Of a stretch of DNA of 64,000 bases, positions 34,588 to 43,159 are shown piece by piece (the first letter of the stretch is position 1; each line of letters begins with the position of its first letter). The stretch comes from Chitinophaga costaii (lineage in GTDB: Bacteria > Bacteroidota > Bacteroidia > Chitinophagales > Chitinophagaceae): the NCBI RefSeq assembly GCF_900094705.1, contig NZ_FMAR01000009.1, positions 124,001-188,000 on the forward strand, in the 5' to 3' direction. The position numbers were made by a program, and so were the translations under genes. A model generated the notes under the pieces. That model ran no database searches. It saw nothing but the letters and a program-made list of their open reading frames with translations, and was not told the DNA's origin.

Positions 34588-37500
34588 ATGAGAATAAGGA
34601 AACTTTTGTTCACCTTGGCGTTGGCCTTTGCCACCATCGCCGTTTATGCCCAAGCCACCACAAGTAGTCTCACTGGTACCGTAAAAGACAACAAGGGCCA
34701 GTCCCTCATCGGCGCTACGGTAAAGGCAGTACATGTTCCCTCTGGTACAGTGTACGGAACCATTACCCAAAACGATGGCCGTTTTAACATTGCCAACATG
34801 AAAGTGGGCGGCCCTTACAAAATCGACATTACCTATATCGGTTATGTGAGCCGTTCTTACGACAACATTTCCCTGCAATTGGGAGAACCAGGCAAACTCA
34901 ATGTTGTATTGGAAGACAATTCAAAATCCCTCAATGAAGTAGAAATTGTTTACCAGAAAAATGCGGCGATCAGCCCGGAAAGGCAAGGTACTTCTACCTA
35001 CGTTTCCCAGCAGCAGTTGCAAACCCTGCCTACCATCACCCGTAATGTGAACGATTTTGCCCGTCTTACCCCCCAGGCACAGGTTCGCTCTAACGCAGAT
35101 GGTACCACCGCAGGTCTTTCTTTCGCTAACCAAAGTAATAAATACAACCAGTTCTCTGTGGACGGTGCAAATGCGACAGACGTATTTGGTTTGGCCAGCA
35201 GCGGCACCAATGGTGGTCAGGCTGGTCTGAACCCTATTCCCCTGGACGCCATCGAGCAGGTACAGGTAGTACTTTCGCCTTACGACGTTACCATGAGCGG
35301 TTTCACCGGGGGAGGTATCAATGCCGTAACCCGTTCTGGCTCCAATGAAACACACGGTTCCGTATATGGCTTTAACCAGAACCAGTCTTTCGTAGGTAAA
35401 AGCCCCGATACCCGCTCCAAATATGGCGACTTCCACGACTGGACCGTAGGTGCACGCGTAGGCGGTGCCATCATCAAAAACAAACTGTTCTACTTCATTA
35501 ACATAGAAGGCGAAAGACGCTCCGCTCCCATCGACAACCAGCCCGGCGCTTCCGCTACCAACACGATGGACGTAAGCAAGATTGAGGCCCTGAGCGATTT
35601 CGTCAAGAAAACGTACGGATACGATCCCGGCGCTTACAATGGTATCAACACCGAGCGCCAGTCTAATGCCATATTTGCCCGTGTAGACTGGAACATCAAC
35701 GAAAAAAACAAACTCACTGTACGTCATGCTTTCCTGAAAGGCTGGAGCAACGTGATCAGCGATGGTACCAGCAGCATGAGCTATTATAACAATGGCTATA
35801 AGTTTAAAAGTACCAACAACTCTACCGTGGTGGAACTGAACTCCACCATTTCCAGCAAATTTGCCAACGTAGCCCGCCTCACTTACAACGCTACCCGCGA
35901 TAGCCGCGCTACGCCAGGCTCTCCCTTCCCTTCGGTTAAAATTTCCGACGGCGGTGCCACCTATAATTTAGGTACAGAAACCAACTCCCAGGCCAATGCC
36001 TTGAGCCAGGATAACTTCACCGTTACCGACAACTTTACCATCTATGCCGGTAAGCACAATATCACCATCGGTACGGATAATCAGTTTTACAATACCAAAA
36101 ATACCTTCCTGCCCGGTGTATTGGGCAGCTATACTTATAATTCCATCGCGGATTTTGAAACAAATGCCATTGGTAGTGTAAACAGTTATGTTACCAAGTA
36201 CTCTAATAAAGGCGACGGCGACCTGGCCATCGCAAAAGTTCACATGGCACAGTTTGGCCTGTATGCGCAAGATGCATTTGGCATTTCCGAAAACCTGAAG
36301 ATAACCTACGGTCTGCGGGCAGATCTACCGGTGTTCTTCAACAAACCGGATGACAACCCGTACTTCAACAGTTCTACTTTGGCTTCCTCTTATAACGTAG
36401 CCACCAATAAAGTACCTAAAACCACCATACTGTTGTCGCCGCGCATCGGTTTTAACTGGGATGTAACTGGCAAAGGTACTACCCAACTTCGGGGCGGTGT
36501 AGGTATCTTCACGGGCCGCGTGCCGCTGGTATGGATATCCAACCAATATTCTCAGACAGGGTATGCATCCAGCAGCATTAACTATAACCAAAGTGCTGCA
36601 CAAAATGCCCAGATCATTTTTGATCCTACCCATCCTTACCAGCCCAAACCCGCTGCTGGCACGGTGCCACCTGCCACTGAAATAGACGTTACGGCTCATA
36701 ATTTTAAATACCCCCGTACTTTCCGGGCCAACCTGGCAATCGACCAGAAACTGCCTTATGGTTTCGTAGGTACCATCGAAGGTATCTTTACCAAAACCAT
36801 CCAGGACATCCTGTATAAAGATATCAACCTGGCGCCTTCTTCCGGTACCGTTACTACCGAAGGGCTGACCCGTCCTTTCTATGGTGCCAAAGTAGATCCC
36901 ACTTTTGGCAACGTAGTGCTGTTAGGCAATACTACCAAAGGCTACAGCTATAACTTGAGTGCAGTGCTGCAAAAAAGCTTTAGCCATGGCTGGTACGGCC
37001 GTGCGTCTTACAGCTTTGGCCACGGTTATTCCCTGAACGATGGTACATCTTCCCAAGCTTTTTCTAACTACCGCTACGCTTACAACGTAAACGGTAATAA
37101 CAACCTGGATCTTGAGCACAGCAACTACGATATGGGTTCCCGTGTACTGGCTTTTGTGAGCAAGAAATTCACATATGGTAAGTTTTCTACCAACCTTAGC
37201 CTGGTATACACTGGTATTTCTGGCCAGGTGGTATCCTGGGTACTGTATGGAGATCTGAACGGCGACGATGGTTCTACCCGCACTGCCAATTCAGTATCTG
37301 TAGCTGCTTCCGCTGGCTCCGACCTGCTGTTTGTACCTAGCAGCGTCAATTCTTTTGTGCCTTCTTACAATATAGGCAGTGGTAATTCGCTGACTGCACA
37401 GCAGCAGTATGATGCCTGGATGAAATATGTAAACGCCTCCTCCTACCTGAAAGACCATGTGGGTAAAAATACCGAACGTAATGGCGCCCGCCTGCCTTGG

Positions 37501-37818
37501 GAAAACCACTTCGACTTTAAGGTGGTGGAAGAGTTCAGGATTGCCAAGACCCACACCATCAGCCTCTCACTCGATGTGTTTAATATCAGCGCACTCCTGA
37601 ACAAAGATTGGGGCCATTCTTACTACGCTAGCAACCAGGAGTTCACTCCGCTGAATGTGGCTACGAACAAAACCGGTCAGTTGTGGACAGATCCTAACCA
37701 TCCGTTATTTACCTTTAACCCGCAGTATGGTTTGAACAAGTACACCAACAAACCGTGGACTTATTCTAACTTTAACTCCCGCTACAACATGCAGATTGGG
37801 TTGCGGTATTCCTTCTAA
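34588..37818 (+). CDS. Oar-like TonB-dependent receptor with carboxypeptidase-regulatory domain
   Basis: 1076 residues from the ATG at 34588 (MRIRKLLFTLALAFATIAVY), a good signal peptide. A CarboxypepD_reg domain (about 25-115; LTGTVKDNKGQSLIGATVK) leads to a TonB plug (about 130-250; NQFSVDGANATDVFGLASSG, FTGGGINAVTRSGSNETHG) and a large beta-barrel ending in NMQIGLRYSF with the terminal Phe typical of outer-membrane proteins. The plug motifs resemble Oar of Myxococcus and Bacteroidota OmpA-related receptors, thought to import or export large molecules. No SusD-like partner is next to it. It is flanked by a strong terminator. Base composition is like the neighbours. Confidence 0.9.
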   Translation: MRIRKLLFTLALAFATIAVYAQATTSSLTGTVKDNKGQSLIGATVKAVHVPSGTVYGTITQNDGRFNIANMKVGGPYKIDITYIGYVSRSYDNISLQLGEPGKLNVVLEDNSKSLNEVEIVYQKNAAISPERQGTSTYVSQQQLQTLPTITRNVNDFARLTPQAQVRSNADGTTAGLSFANQSNKYNQFSVDGANATDVFGLASSGTNGGQAGLNPIPLDAIEQVQVVLSPYDVTMSGFTGGGINAVTRSGSNETHGSVYGFNQNQSFVGKSPDTRSKYGDFHDWTVGARVGGAIIKNKLFYFINIEGERRSAPIDNQPGASATNTMDVSKIEALSDFVKKTYGYDPGAYNGINTERQSNAIFARVDWNINEKNKLTVRHAFLKGWSNVISDGTSSMSYYNNGYKFKSTNNSTVVELNSTISSKFANVARLTYNATRDSRATPGSPFPSVKISDGGATYNLGTETNSQANALSQDNFTVTDNFTIYAGKHNITIGTDNQFYNTKNTFLPGVLGSYTYNSIADFETNAIGSVNSYVTKYSNKGDGDLAIAKVHMAQFGLYAQDAFGISENLKITYGLRADLPVFFNKPDDNPYFNSSTLASSYNVATNKVPKTTILLSPRIGFNWDVTGKGTTQLRGGVGIFTGRVPLVWISNQYSQTGYASSSINYNQSAAQNAQIIFDPTHPYQPKPAAGTVPPATEIDVTAHNFKYPRTFRANLAIDQKLPYGFVGTIEGIFTKTIQDILYKDINLAPSSGTVTTEGLTRPFYGAKVDPTFGNVVLLGNTTKGYSYNLSAVLQKSFSHGWYGRASYSFGHGYSLNDGTSSQAFSNYRYAYNVNGNNNLDLEHSNYDMGSRVLAFVSKKFTYGKFSTNLSLVYTGISGQVVSWVLYGDLNGDDGSTRTANSVSVAASAGSDLLFVPSSVNSFVPSYNIGSGNSLTAQQQYDAWMKYVNASSYLKDHVGKNTERNGARLPWENHFDFKVVEEFRIAKTHTISLSLDVFNISALLNKDWGHSYYASNQEFTPLNVATNKTGQLWTDPNHPLFTFNPQYGLNKYTNKPWTYSNFNSRYNMQIGLRYSF

Positions 37819-37839
37819 TAATTGGAAACCATTTTAATT

Positions 37840-37870
37840 AAAAAACCGGGTCGCAAGGCCCGGTTTTTTT
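37840..37870 (+). terminator. Terminator of the Oar-like receptor gene
   Basis: Stem AAAAAACCGGG (37840-37850) with CCCGG plus a T7 tract (37859-37870), loop TCGCAAGG. Classic intrinsic terminator 20 nt after the stop codon. Confidence 0.88.
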
Positions 37871-37885
37871 GTGCGTATTTTATTA

Positions 37886-37917
37886 AAACGGGCAAGCCTC
37901 TCATGGCTTGCCCGTTT
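37886..37917 (-). terminator. Terminator of the minus-strand esterase gene
   Basis: Perfect 13-bp stem AAACGGGCAAGCC (37886-37898) with GGCTTGCCCGTTT (37905-37917), loop TCTCAT. On the minus strand four T residues complete the terminator. It lies back to back with the plus-strand terminator just before it. Confidence 0.8.
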
Positions 37918-37932
37918 CGATGATAGCATTTT

Positions 37933-38691
37933 TTACAACCAGTCCAGGAAGGCATCCAACCCCTGGCCCCAGGTGGCCTCGTCATGGCGGCCGCCAGCTA
38001 TCTCCAGGTAGCGCACATCTTTATATCCCAACCCCGTGAGGATGCGAACCATATCCTGGGTATCATCGATCACATCGATAATGCCATTGTGATTCCGGTC
38101 GGCGGTTTCTTCTTCCGTACCGCATGCGAAAAAAAAGCGAAGACCGGGTTGGAAGCCTTTTCCCGACACTAGCTTATGCATAATACGGTCTGTAGCTTCG
38201 TTGTAGCCCGCATCCAATGCCCGGCTGCGCCACCACAGCGCGCCGGAGAATACGCCGGCAATCTGGAAAACGCTGGGATGCTGCCATACAATATCCAGCG
38301 CAGAAAGCCCTCCCAGGGAAAAACCTCCGAAGGCTTTTTGGGTAAACTGCATGGCGGCATATTGCTGCTCCAGGAAAGGCAGCAGCTCCCGGATCACAAA
38401 ACGGGTATAGGCGGTGGCCTTGAGTCCCTGTCCCCGCTCGTTCACCAGCCGGGCCGTTCCGTATTCTTGTAAACGTTGTGGACCGGCATGAATGGCAGCT
38501 ATCAGTATAGGTTTTCCTGCAATTTGTTTGGCCAGCTTCGCCGCTAGGTCCAGCGTTGTGGCATGCTGGCCATCATTGAGCAAAAGTAACTGCACCGGGC
38601 CGGTAGTATCGGCAGCATAATAACAATCTATGACAACCTCGCGCTGCAAGCGGCCAGTATGGAGCGTATGGCGCGCGGACATTATTTTCAT
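37933..38691 (-). CDS. Alpha/beta-hydrolase esterase (PF00756-like)
   Basis: 252 residues from the ATG at 38691 (another at 38682). No signal peptide. It has the esterase-D-like fold: VQLLLLNDGQHATTLDL, an AIHAGPQRLQEYG segment, the nucleophile elbow KAFGGFSLGGLSALD with Ser125, VFSGALWW and a C-terminal AGGRHDEATW with the catalytic-His candidate. The acid could be in FFFACGTEEETADRN. It is likely a carboxylesterase or acyl-transfer enzyme; the substrate is unknown. It diverges from a second esterase of the same fold, with 150 nt between their starts, and borders the amide-ligase cluster, so a shared pathway is possible. The frame extends 40 codons upstream without support. Confidence 0.78.
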   Translation of the reverse strand: MKIMSARHTLHTGRLQREVVIDCYYAADTTGPVQLLLLNDGQHATTLDLAAKLAKQIAGKPILIAAIHAGPQRLQEYGTARLVNERGQGLKATAYTRFVIRELLPFLEQQYAAMQFTQKAFGGFSLGGLSALDIVWQHPSVFQIAGVFSGALWWRSRALDAGYNEATDRIMHKLVSGKGFQPGLRFFFACGTEEETADRNHNGIIDVIDDTQDMVRILTGLGYKDVRYLEIAGGRHDEATWGQGLDAFLDWL

Positions 38692-38841
38692 AGAGCGCAA
38701 TTTACAAAAAAAAGCCCCAGCCCAGCCCCGTATACCTATCACCATTGCTGGAAATCCGGCCCTTTTTCTACATACATAAAGGCAGCAATTACCTGTTGAC
38801 AACGCGCCCATTTCTGCGTATATTTATAAAAACACACGCCG

Positions 38842-39546
38842 GTGATCGAAAATTATGTCCAATGGTATGCTCCCTCGCTGAACCGGCAAATAGACATGCT
38901 GGTGTACGGCGATCGCGGCTACCCGTTAATCCTCTTCCCCACTTCCATGGGGAAATATTATGAAAGCAAAGACCAGGGACTCATAGATGCCATTGCCTGG
39001 TTTATCGACAACGGCCTGGTAAAAGTATATTGCCCGGATAGTGTAGACGCATGGAGCTGGTATAACAAACAAATAGCGCCTGTAGAAAGAGCGTATAACC
39101 ATACCCGTTATAACGCTATGCTGTACGAAGAATTACTGCCCCGCATCCGCCAGGAAACCAGCTACGAACGCATTGCTGTGGCAGGTTGCAGTTTTGGGGG
39201 CTACCATGCGGCCAACTTTGCTTTTCGTTATCCAGCTGCGGTGTCTTACCTCTTTAGCCTGAGCGGGGTATTCGACATCCGCTTCCGCATGGACGGCTAC
39301 TACGATGATAACGTGTTTTACAATAACCCCGTGGATTTTGTACCCAATAATAATGATCCGGCGCTGTGGGAAATGGGCATTATACTGGGTACTGGTGAGT
39401 ACGACATCTGCCTGCAGGATAACGAAAACTTTTCACGCATTCTGTCGGCCAAACATATTCAGCACTGGCTGGACATACGGCCACAAGCCCGTCATGACTG
39501 GCCCTTGTGGAAGGTGCAGTTGCCCCATTATTTATCGCTCATGTGA
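38842..39546 (+). CDS. Alpha/beta-hydrolase esterase (COG4947-like)
   Basis: 234 residues beginning at a GTG. Cytosolic. It shows the nucleophile elbow VAGCSFGGYHAANFAF with Ser117, and His218 in ARHDWPLWKVQLPHYL near the C-terminus, the usual Ser/His positions. VYGDRGYPLILFPTSMGKYYE near the N-terminus and the FSLSGVFDIR stretch fit the esterase/lipase superfamily group that I recall next to ATP-grasp and carboxylate-amine-ligase genes. It is the first gene of a five-gene same-strand run and may hydrolyse or transfer an acyl group of the product. Substrate unknown. Confidence 0.75.
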   Translation: MIENYVQWYAPSLNRQIDMLVYGDRGYPLILFPTSMGKYYESKDQGLIDAIAWFIDNGLVKVYCPDSVDAWSWYNKQIAPVERAYNHTRYNAMLYEELLPRIRQETSYERIAVAGCSFGGYHAANFAFRYPAAVSYLFSLSGVFDIRFRMDGYYDDNVFYNNPVDFVPNNNDPALWEMGIILGTGEYDICLQDNENFSRILSAKHIQHWLDIRPQARHDWPLWKVQLPHYLSLM

Positions 39547-39597
39547 TGCTTAAATGGGATTATAACTACCCACTTTAGGTGCCTATTGCTATTCCCC

Positions 39598-39605
39598 TGC
39601 CTTTG
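39598..39605 (+). promoter_or_regulatory. Possible promoter before the ATP-grasp gene
   Basis: TGCCTTTG, one base off TAnnTTTG, 45 nt before the ATG at 39651, with TTTA (39574-39577) 20 nt upstream as a weak -33. It suggests internal transcription within the cluster. Confidence 0.35.
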
Positions 39606-39650
39606 TAAACAAATTCCTTTATGTCACTTTAATGGATTTAAATTCAGCTC

Positions 39651-40826
39651 ATGAAAAAAATCGGTATCCTCTTCGGACAGGAAAACACTTTCCCCCAGGC
39701 GCTGGTGGAGAAGATCAATAGTAAACATGCCACCGGCATCACGGCGGAACTGGTGCAGATAGACCGCGTCATCCAGGGTGAGGATGCAGGTTATGCGGTG
39801 ATTATAGACCGCATTTCACAGGATGTACCGTTTTACCGCTCCTTCCTCAAAAACGCCGCCCTGAGTGGAGCGGCGGTCATCAATAATCCATTCTGGTGGA
39901 GCGCCGATGAAAAATTCTTTAACAACGCCCTGGCCATAAAACTGGGCGTACCCATTCCCAAAACCGCCCTGCTGCCCTCTTTTGAGCTGCCTGTGGATAC
40001 CAAACACGAATCGTTCCGCAACCTGGTATATCCTTTTAACTGGGATCATATTTTTAAATACGTGGGTTTTCCCGCATATATGAAACCCTTTGCCGGCGGT
40101 GGCTGGCGCAATGTGTACAAGCTCTGGGACCAACAAGACTTTTACGATAAACATAAAGAAACCGGCCAGCTCGTCATGATGCTACAGGAAGAAATTATCT
40201 ACGATAGTTATTTCCGCGTATACGTGATTGGGGGAGAATATGTACGCATTATGCACTACGACCCGCGCAACGAGCCCGCCCAACGCTACAATGCTAATTA
40301 TGATGTAGACGCTGCACTGCTGGCCAAAATAGAGGAATACGCTATTAAACTCAATCAATACCTTGGGTACGATTTTAATACCGTAGAGTTTGCGGTACGC
40401 AATGGTATTCCCTACGCCATTGACTTCTGCAACCCCGCACCGGATGCGGATGTGCATTCCGTTGGCCAGGAAAATTTCGATTGGGTAGTGGAAACGGTGG
40501 CCCAATATGCCATTGCCCGCGCCAAGGCCCAGAAGCCCGGACAGGACAACCTGACCTGGGGTCACTACCTGCGCGATGCCGTGGGCCGCACCCCATTGGC
40601 TACTGAAGCCCCCGCCAAAGGCCCCTTAAAAACAGCCGGGGCTAATGGCGCTACCCCCTCTGCTAAACATTCGGAAGACAAGCCCATAGAGGCTGTGGAA
40701 CTGCCGGCCAAACCGGGCAAAAAAGCAGCGGCCCCAAAGAAAACTACTACCACTGCCAAAAAAGCGGCAGCTACTCCAGCAGAAAAACCGGCCAAATCGG
40801 CCACTCCCCCTAAAAAGAAAAAGTAA
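39651..40826 (+). CDS. ATP-grasp ligase with lysine/alanine/proline-rich tail
   Basis: 391 residues. The ATP-grasp core (about 1-320) is RimK-like: AYMKPFAGGGWRNVYKLWD (ATP-binding lysine and glycine loop), LVMMLQEEIIYDSYFRVYVI, and NGIPYAIDFCNPAPDADVH, where the D and N of DFCN are the Mg-ligand positions. Such enzymes join a carboxylate to an amine via acyl-phosphate. From about residue 325 the protein becomes a disordered tail rich in Lys, Ala, Pro and Thr (AKKAAATPAEKPAKSATPP and similar), like histone-H1-type basic proteins; it may bind DNA, RNA or an anionic partner. It sits in a run with a YbdK-type ligase and a glutamine amidotransferase. Substrates are unknown. Confidence 0.82.
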   Translation: MKKIGILFGQENTFPQALVEKINSKHATGITAELVQIDRVIQGEDAGYAVIIDRISQDVPFYRSFLKNAALSGAAVINNPFWWSADEKFFNNALAIKLGVPIPKTALLPSFELPVDTKHESFRNLVYPFNWDHIFKYVGFPAYMKPFAGGGWRNVYKLWDQQDFYDKHKETGQLVMMLQEEIIYDSYFRVYVIGGEYVRIMHYDPRNEPAQRYNANYDVDAALLAKIEEYAIKLNQYLGYDFNTVEFAVRNGIPYAIDFCNPAPDADVHSVGQENFDWVVETVAQYAIARAKAQKPGQDNLTWGHYLRDAVGRTPLATEAPAKGPLKTAGANGATPSAKHSEDKPIEAVELPAKPGKKAAAPKKTTTTAKKAAATPAEKPAKSATPPKKKK

Positions 40827-41067
40827 CCGGTTTTAAAACGGGGCATACCTGCATGGCAGTTTCCGTTTTGCTATGGTACGTGGGGTAAGCGCATTACACC
40901 GGTTCTTTTGTTGTACCTCACCCGCTGTGCGCAGTGTTGGTTCCCAGGAAAACTGTTGCTTGGAAAATGCCACCCGATCAACGTACTTTGCACCACGAAA
41001 TTCCAGTTCCGCACCCGCTGTATGCATTGATGTTGAGAATTGATTATTGGAAATTCATCTAAGCAAC

Positions 41068-42168
41068 ATGTCTAAAAATTTCACCCTCGGCATAGAGGAA
41101 GAATATATGGTACTGGACCCACACACCCGCGAGCTACGCTCTCACGAGCAGGCTATCGTGGAACATGCCCACAAGATCATCAAAGACCAGGTAAAAGCCG
41201 AAATGCACCAGGCCGTAGTGGAAGTAGGCACTCACATTTGCGCCAACATTGAAGAAGCCCTCAAAGACATTACCCTGCTGCGCCATACCATTGCCCATAT
41301 TGCAGGCGATCTGGGCTTCGGCATTGGCGCCAGCGGCACTCACCCCTTTTCGAAATGGGAGAAACAACTGATCACCGACCATCCCCGCTATTTCGAAATT
41401 GTAAATGAAATGCAGGACGCCGCCCGCTCTAACCTGATCTTCGGACTGCACGTACACGTGGGCATGGAAAGCCGGAAAATGGCCCTGCACATTGCCAATT
41501 CCGTGCGTTATTTTCTGCCACATGTATTTGCACTGAGTACAAACAGCCCCTTCTGGGAAGGCCGCAACACCGGCTTCAAATCTTTCCGCACCAAAGTATT
41601 CGATAAATTTCCCCGCACCGGCATTCCCGACTATTTCGAAAGCATTGAAGAATACGACAACTACATTAAGTTGCTGATCAAAACCAACTGTATTGACAAT
41701 GCCAAGAAAATCTGGTGGGACCTCCGCGTACATCCTTTCTTCGATACCATTGAATTCCGCATCTGCGATGTACCGCTTACCATACGGGAAACCATTACCC
41801 TCACCGCACTATTCCAGGCTGTATGCGCCAAAATTTACAAGCTGCGCATGCAAAACCTGAACTTTATTATCTACAACCGCGCGCTGGTAAACGAAAACAA
41901 GTGGAGGGCCTCCCGTTACGGACTGGATGGCAACCTGATAGACTTTGGCAAAGAAATGGAAGTGAATGCCCGCGCCCTCATTTATGAACTGCTGGATTTT
42001 ATTGACGATGTGGTAGACGACCTGGGCAGCCGTGCTATTGTAGAAAATACTCGCAACATCCTGGCACAAGGCACTGGCGCCGATGCGCAACTGGCCACCT
42101 ATAACCGCAACGGAAGCTTAATTGATGTGGTAGATCTTATCCAGGCAAAATTTTTAGAGCCGTTTTAA
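41068..42168 (+). CDS. YbdK-family carboxylate-amine ligase (GCS2-like)
   Basis: 366 residues from the ATG at 41068 (MSKNFTLGIEEEYMVLDP). The family signature LGIEEEYM starts the protein and is followed by GIGASGTHPFSKW, SNLIFGLHVHVGMESR (with the HVHVG metal/ATP motif), ALSTNSPFWEGRNTGFKSFR and IEFRICDVPLTIRETI. Members make gamma-glutamyl or other amide bonds with ATP; the E. coli YbdK has weak glutamate-cysteine ligase activity. Length is typical. Upstream, a TTG at 41047 is in frame but less likely. The gene is separated by 240 nt from the ATP-grasp gene, so it may have its own promoter. It is the central enzyme of the amide-ligase cluster. Confidence 0.88.
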   Translation: MSKNFTLGIEEEYMVLDPHTRELRSHEQAIVEHAHKIIKDQVKAEMHQAVVEVGTHICANIEEALKDITLLRHTIAHIAGDLGFGIGASGTHPFSKWEKQLITDHPRYFEIVNEMQDAARSNLIFGLHVHVGMESRKMALHIANSVRYFLPHVFALSTNSPFWEGRNTGFKSFRTKVFDKFPRTGIPDYFESIEEYDNYIKLLIKTNCIDNAKKIWWDLRVHPFFDTIEFRICDVPLTIRETITLTALFQAVCAKIYKLRMQNLNFIIYNRALVNENKWRASRYGLDGNLIDFGKEMEVNARALIYELLDFIDDVVDDLGSRAIVENTRNILAQGTGADAQLATYNRNGSLIDVVDLIQAKFLEPF

Positions 42169-42299
42169 AAGGGAGTAAGGTACCCGTACGGAAAATGAAT
42201 AAAGTATAAAACCGGGAACAAACCGTTGCGTACAATTAAGGCTGGATGCCGCATCGCACCACCTTGCTTTTGTACCGGCCACCCGGTATAATTTAACAT

Positions 42300-43121
42300 A
42301 TGAGTAGTGTAAAACGTGTAGCAATTTTAGACATGTATGAGGGCGTGGCCAATGAAGGCATGCGCTGTATCCGTGAGGTATTACAACAATATGGAACACG
42401 GCAGGGCATTCGCCTGGAAACACAGGAATTTGAGGTGCGCACACGCCATGAAATGGCAGACCTTTCTTTTGACCTGTATATATCCACTGGAGGCCCGGGT
42501 AGCCCCCTGGACAGCGAAGGCAGTGAGTGGGAGCAAAAATATTTTGCCCTGGTAGATGCGCTGCTAACCTACAATGAAACCGCTGCTATACCTAAGAAAA
42601 TGCTGGCCATCTGCCACTCTTTCCAGTTGCTATGCCGGCGCTGGAACCTGGGCAAAGTATGCCTGCGCCGTTCTCCGGCCTTTGGCGTATTTCCCGTACA
42701 TAAAACGGCAGCCGGGCAGGCAGCGCCTATCTTCCAATCCCTGCCCGATCCATTTTATATTGTAGACAGCCGCAGTTGGCAGGTGGTGGAGATCAATGCG
42801 GCACAACTGACGGCGCACGGCGCACAAGTGCTGGCACTGGAAAAGGATCGTCCCCACGTGCAACTGGAACGCGCCACCATGGCCATTCGCTTTAACGAGC
42901 ATTTCCTGGGTACCCAGTTTCATCCAGAAGCCGATGCCGCCGGTATGCGCAAACACTTGCTGCAACCCGAAAAGCGCTGGCAGGTAGTGAAAGAACACGG
43001 TGCCGAAAAATATGAAAGCATGATAGAACAGCTGAATGATCCAGACAAGATCATGTTCACCCACGATCACTTTATCCCGGCCTTCCTGGACGAAGTATTT
43101 GCCCAGGAGAGCATAAGCTAA
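42300..43121 (+). CDS. Stand-alone class-I glutamine amidotransferase
   Basis: 273 residues. A GATase-1 fold with the nucleophile elbow LAICHSFQLL (Cys105) and the His-x-Glu pair GTQFHPEAD (His208, Glu210). YISTGGPGSPLDSEGSEW is the usual oxyanion strand. The elbow is AICHSFQ rather than the common GICYGHQ, so the chemistry could be hydrolysis of a gamma-glutamyl bond (PuuD-like) instead of ammonia supply; no matching synthetase subunit is fused. About 60 extra residues follow the catalytic part (VVKEHGAEKYESMIEQL...). It lies 38 nt before the next gene, so they are surely co-transcribed, and 131 nt after the YbdK-type gene. Confidence 0.8.
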   Translation: MSSVKRVAILDMYEGVANEGMRCIREVLQQYGTRQGIRLETQEFEVRTRHEMADLSFDLYISTGGPGSPLDSEGSEWEQKYFALVDALLTYNETAAIPKKMLAICHSFQLLCRRWNLGKVCLRRSPAFGVFPVHKTAAGQAAPIFQSLPDPFYIVDSRSWQVVEINAAQLTAHGAQVLALEKDRPHVQLERATMAIRFNEHFLGTQFHPEADAAGMRKHLLQPEKRWQVVKEHGAEKYESMIEQLNDPDKIMFTHDHFIPAFLDEVFAQESIS

Positions 43122-43159
43122 AGATATTGCATCTTCTTCACCCCTTATAAACCACGCCC

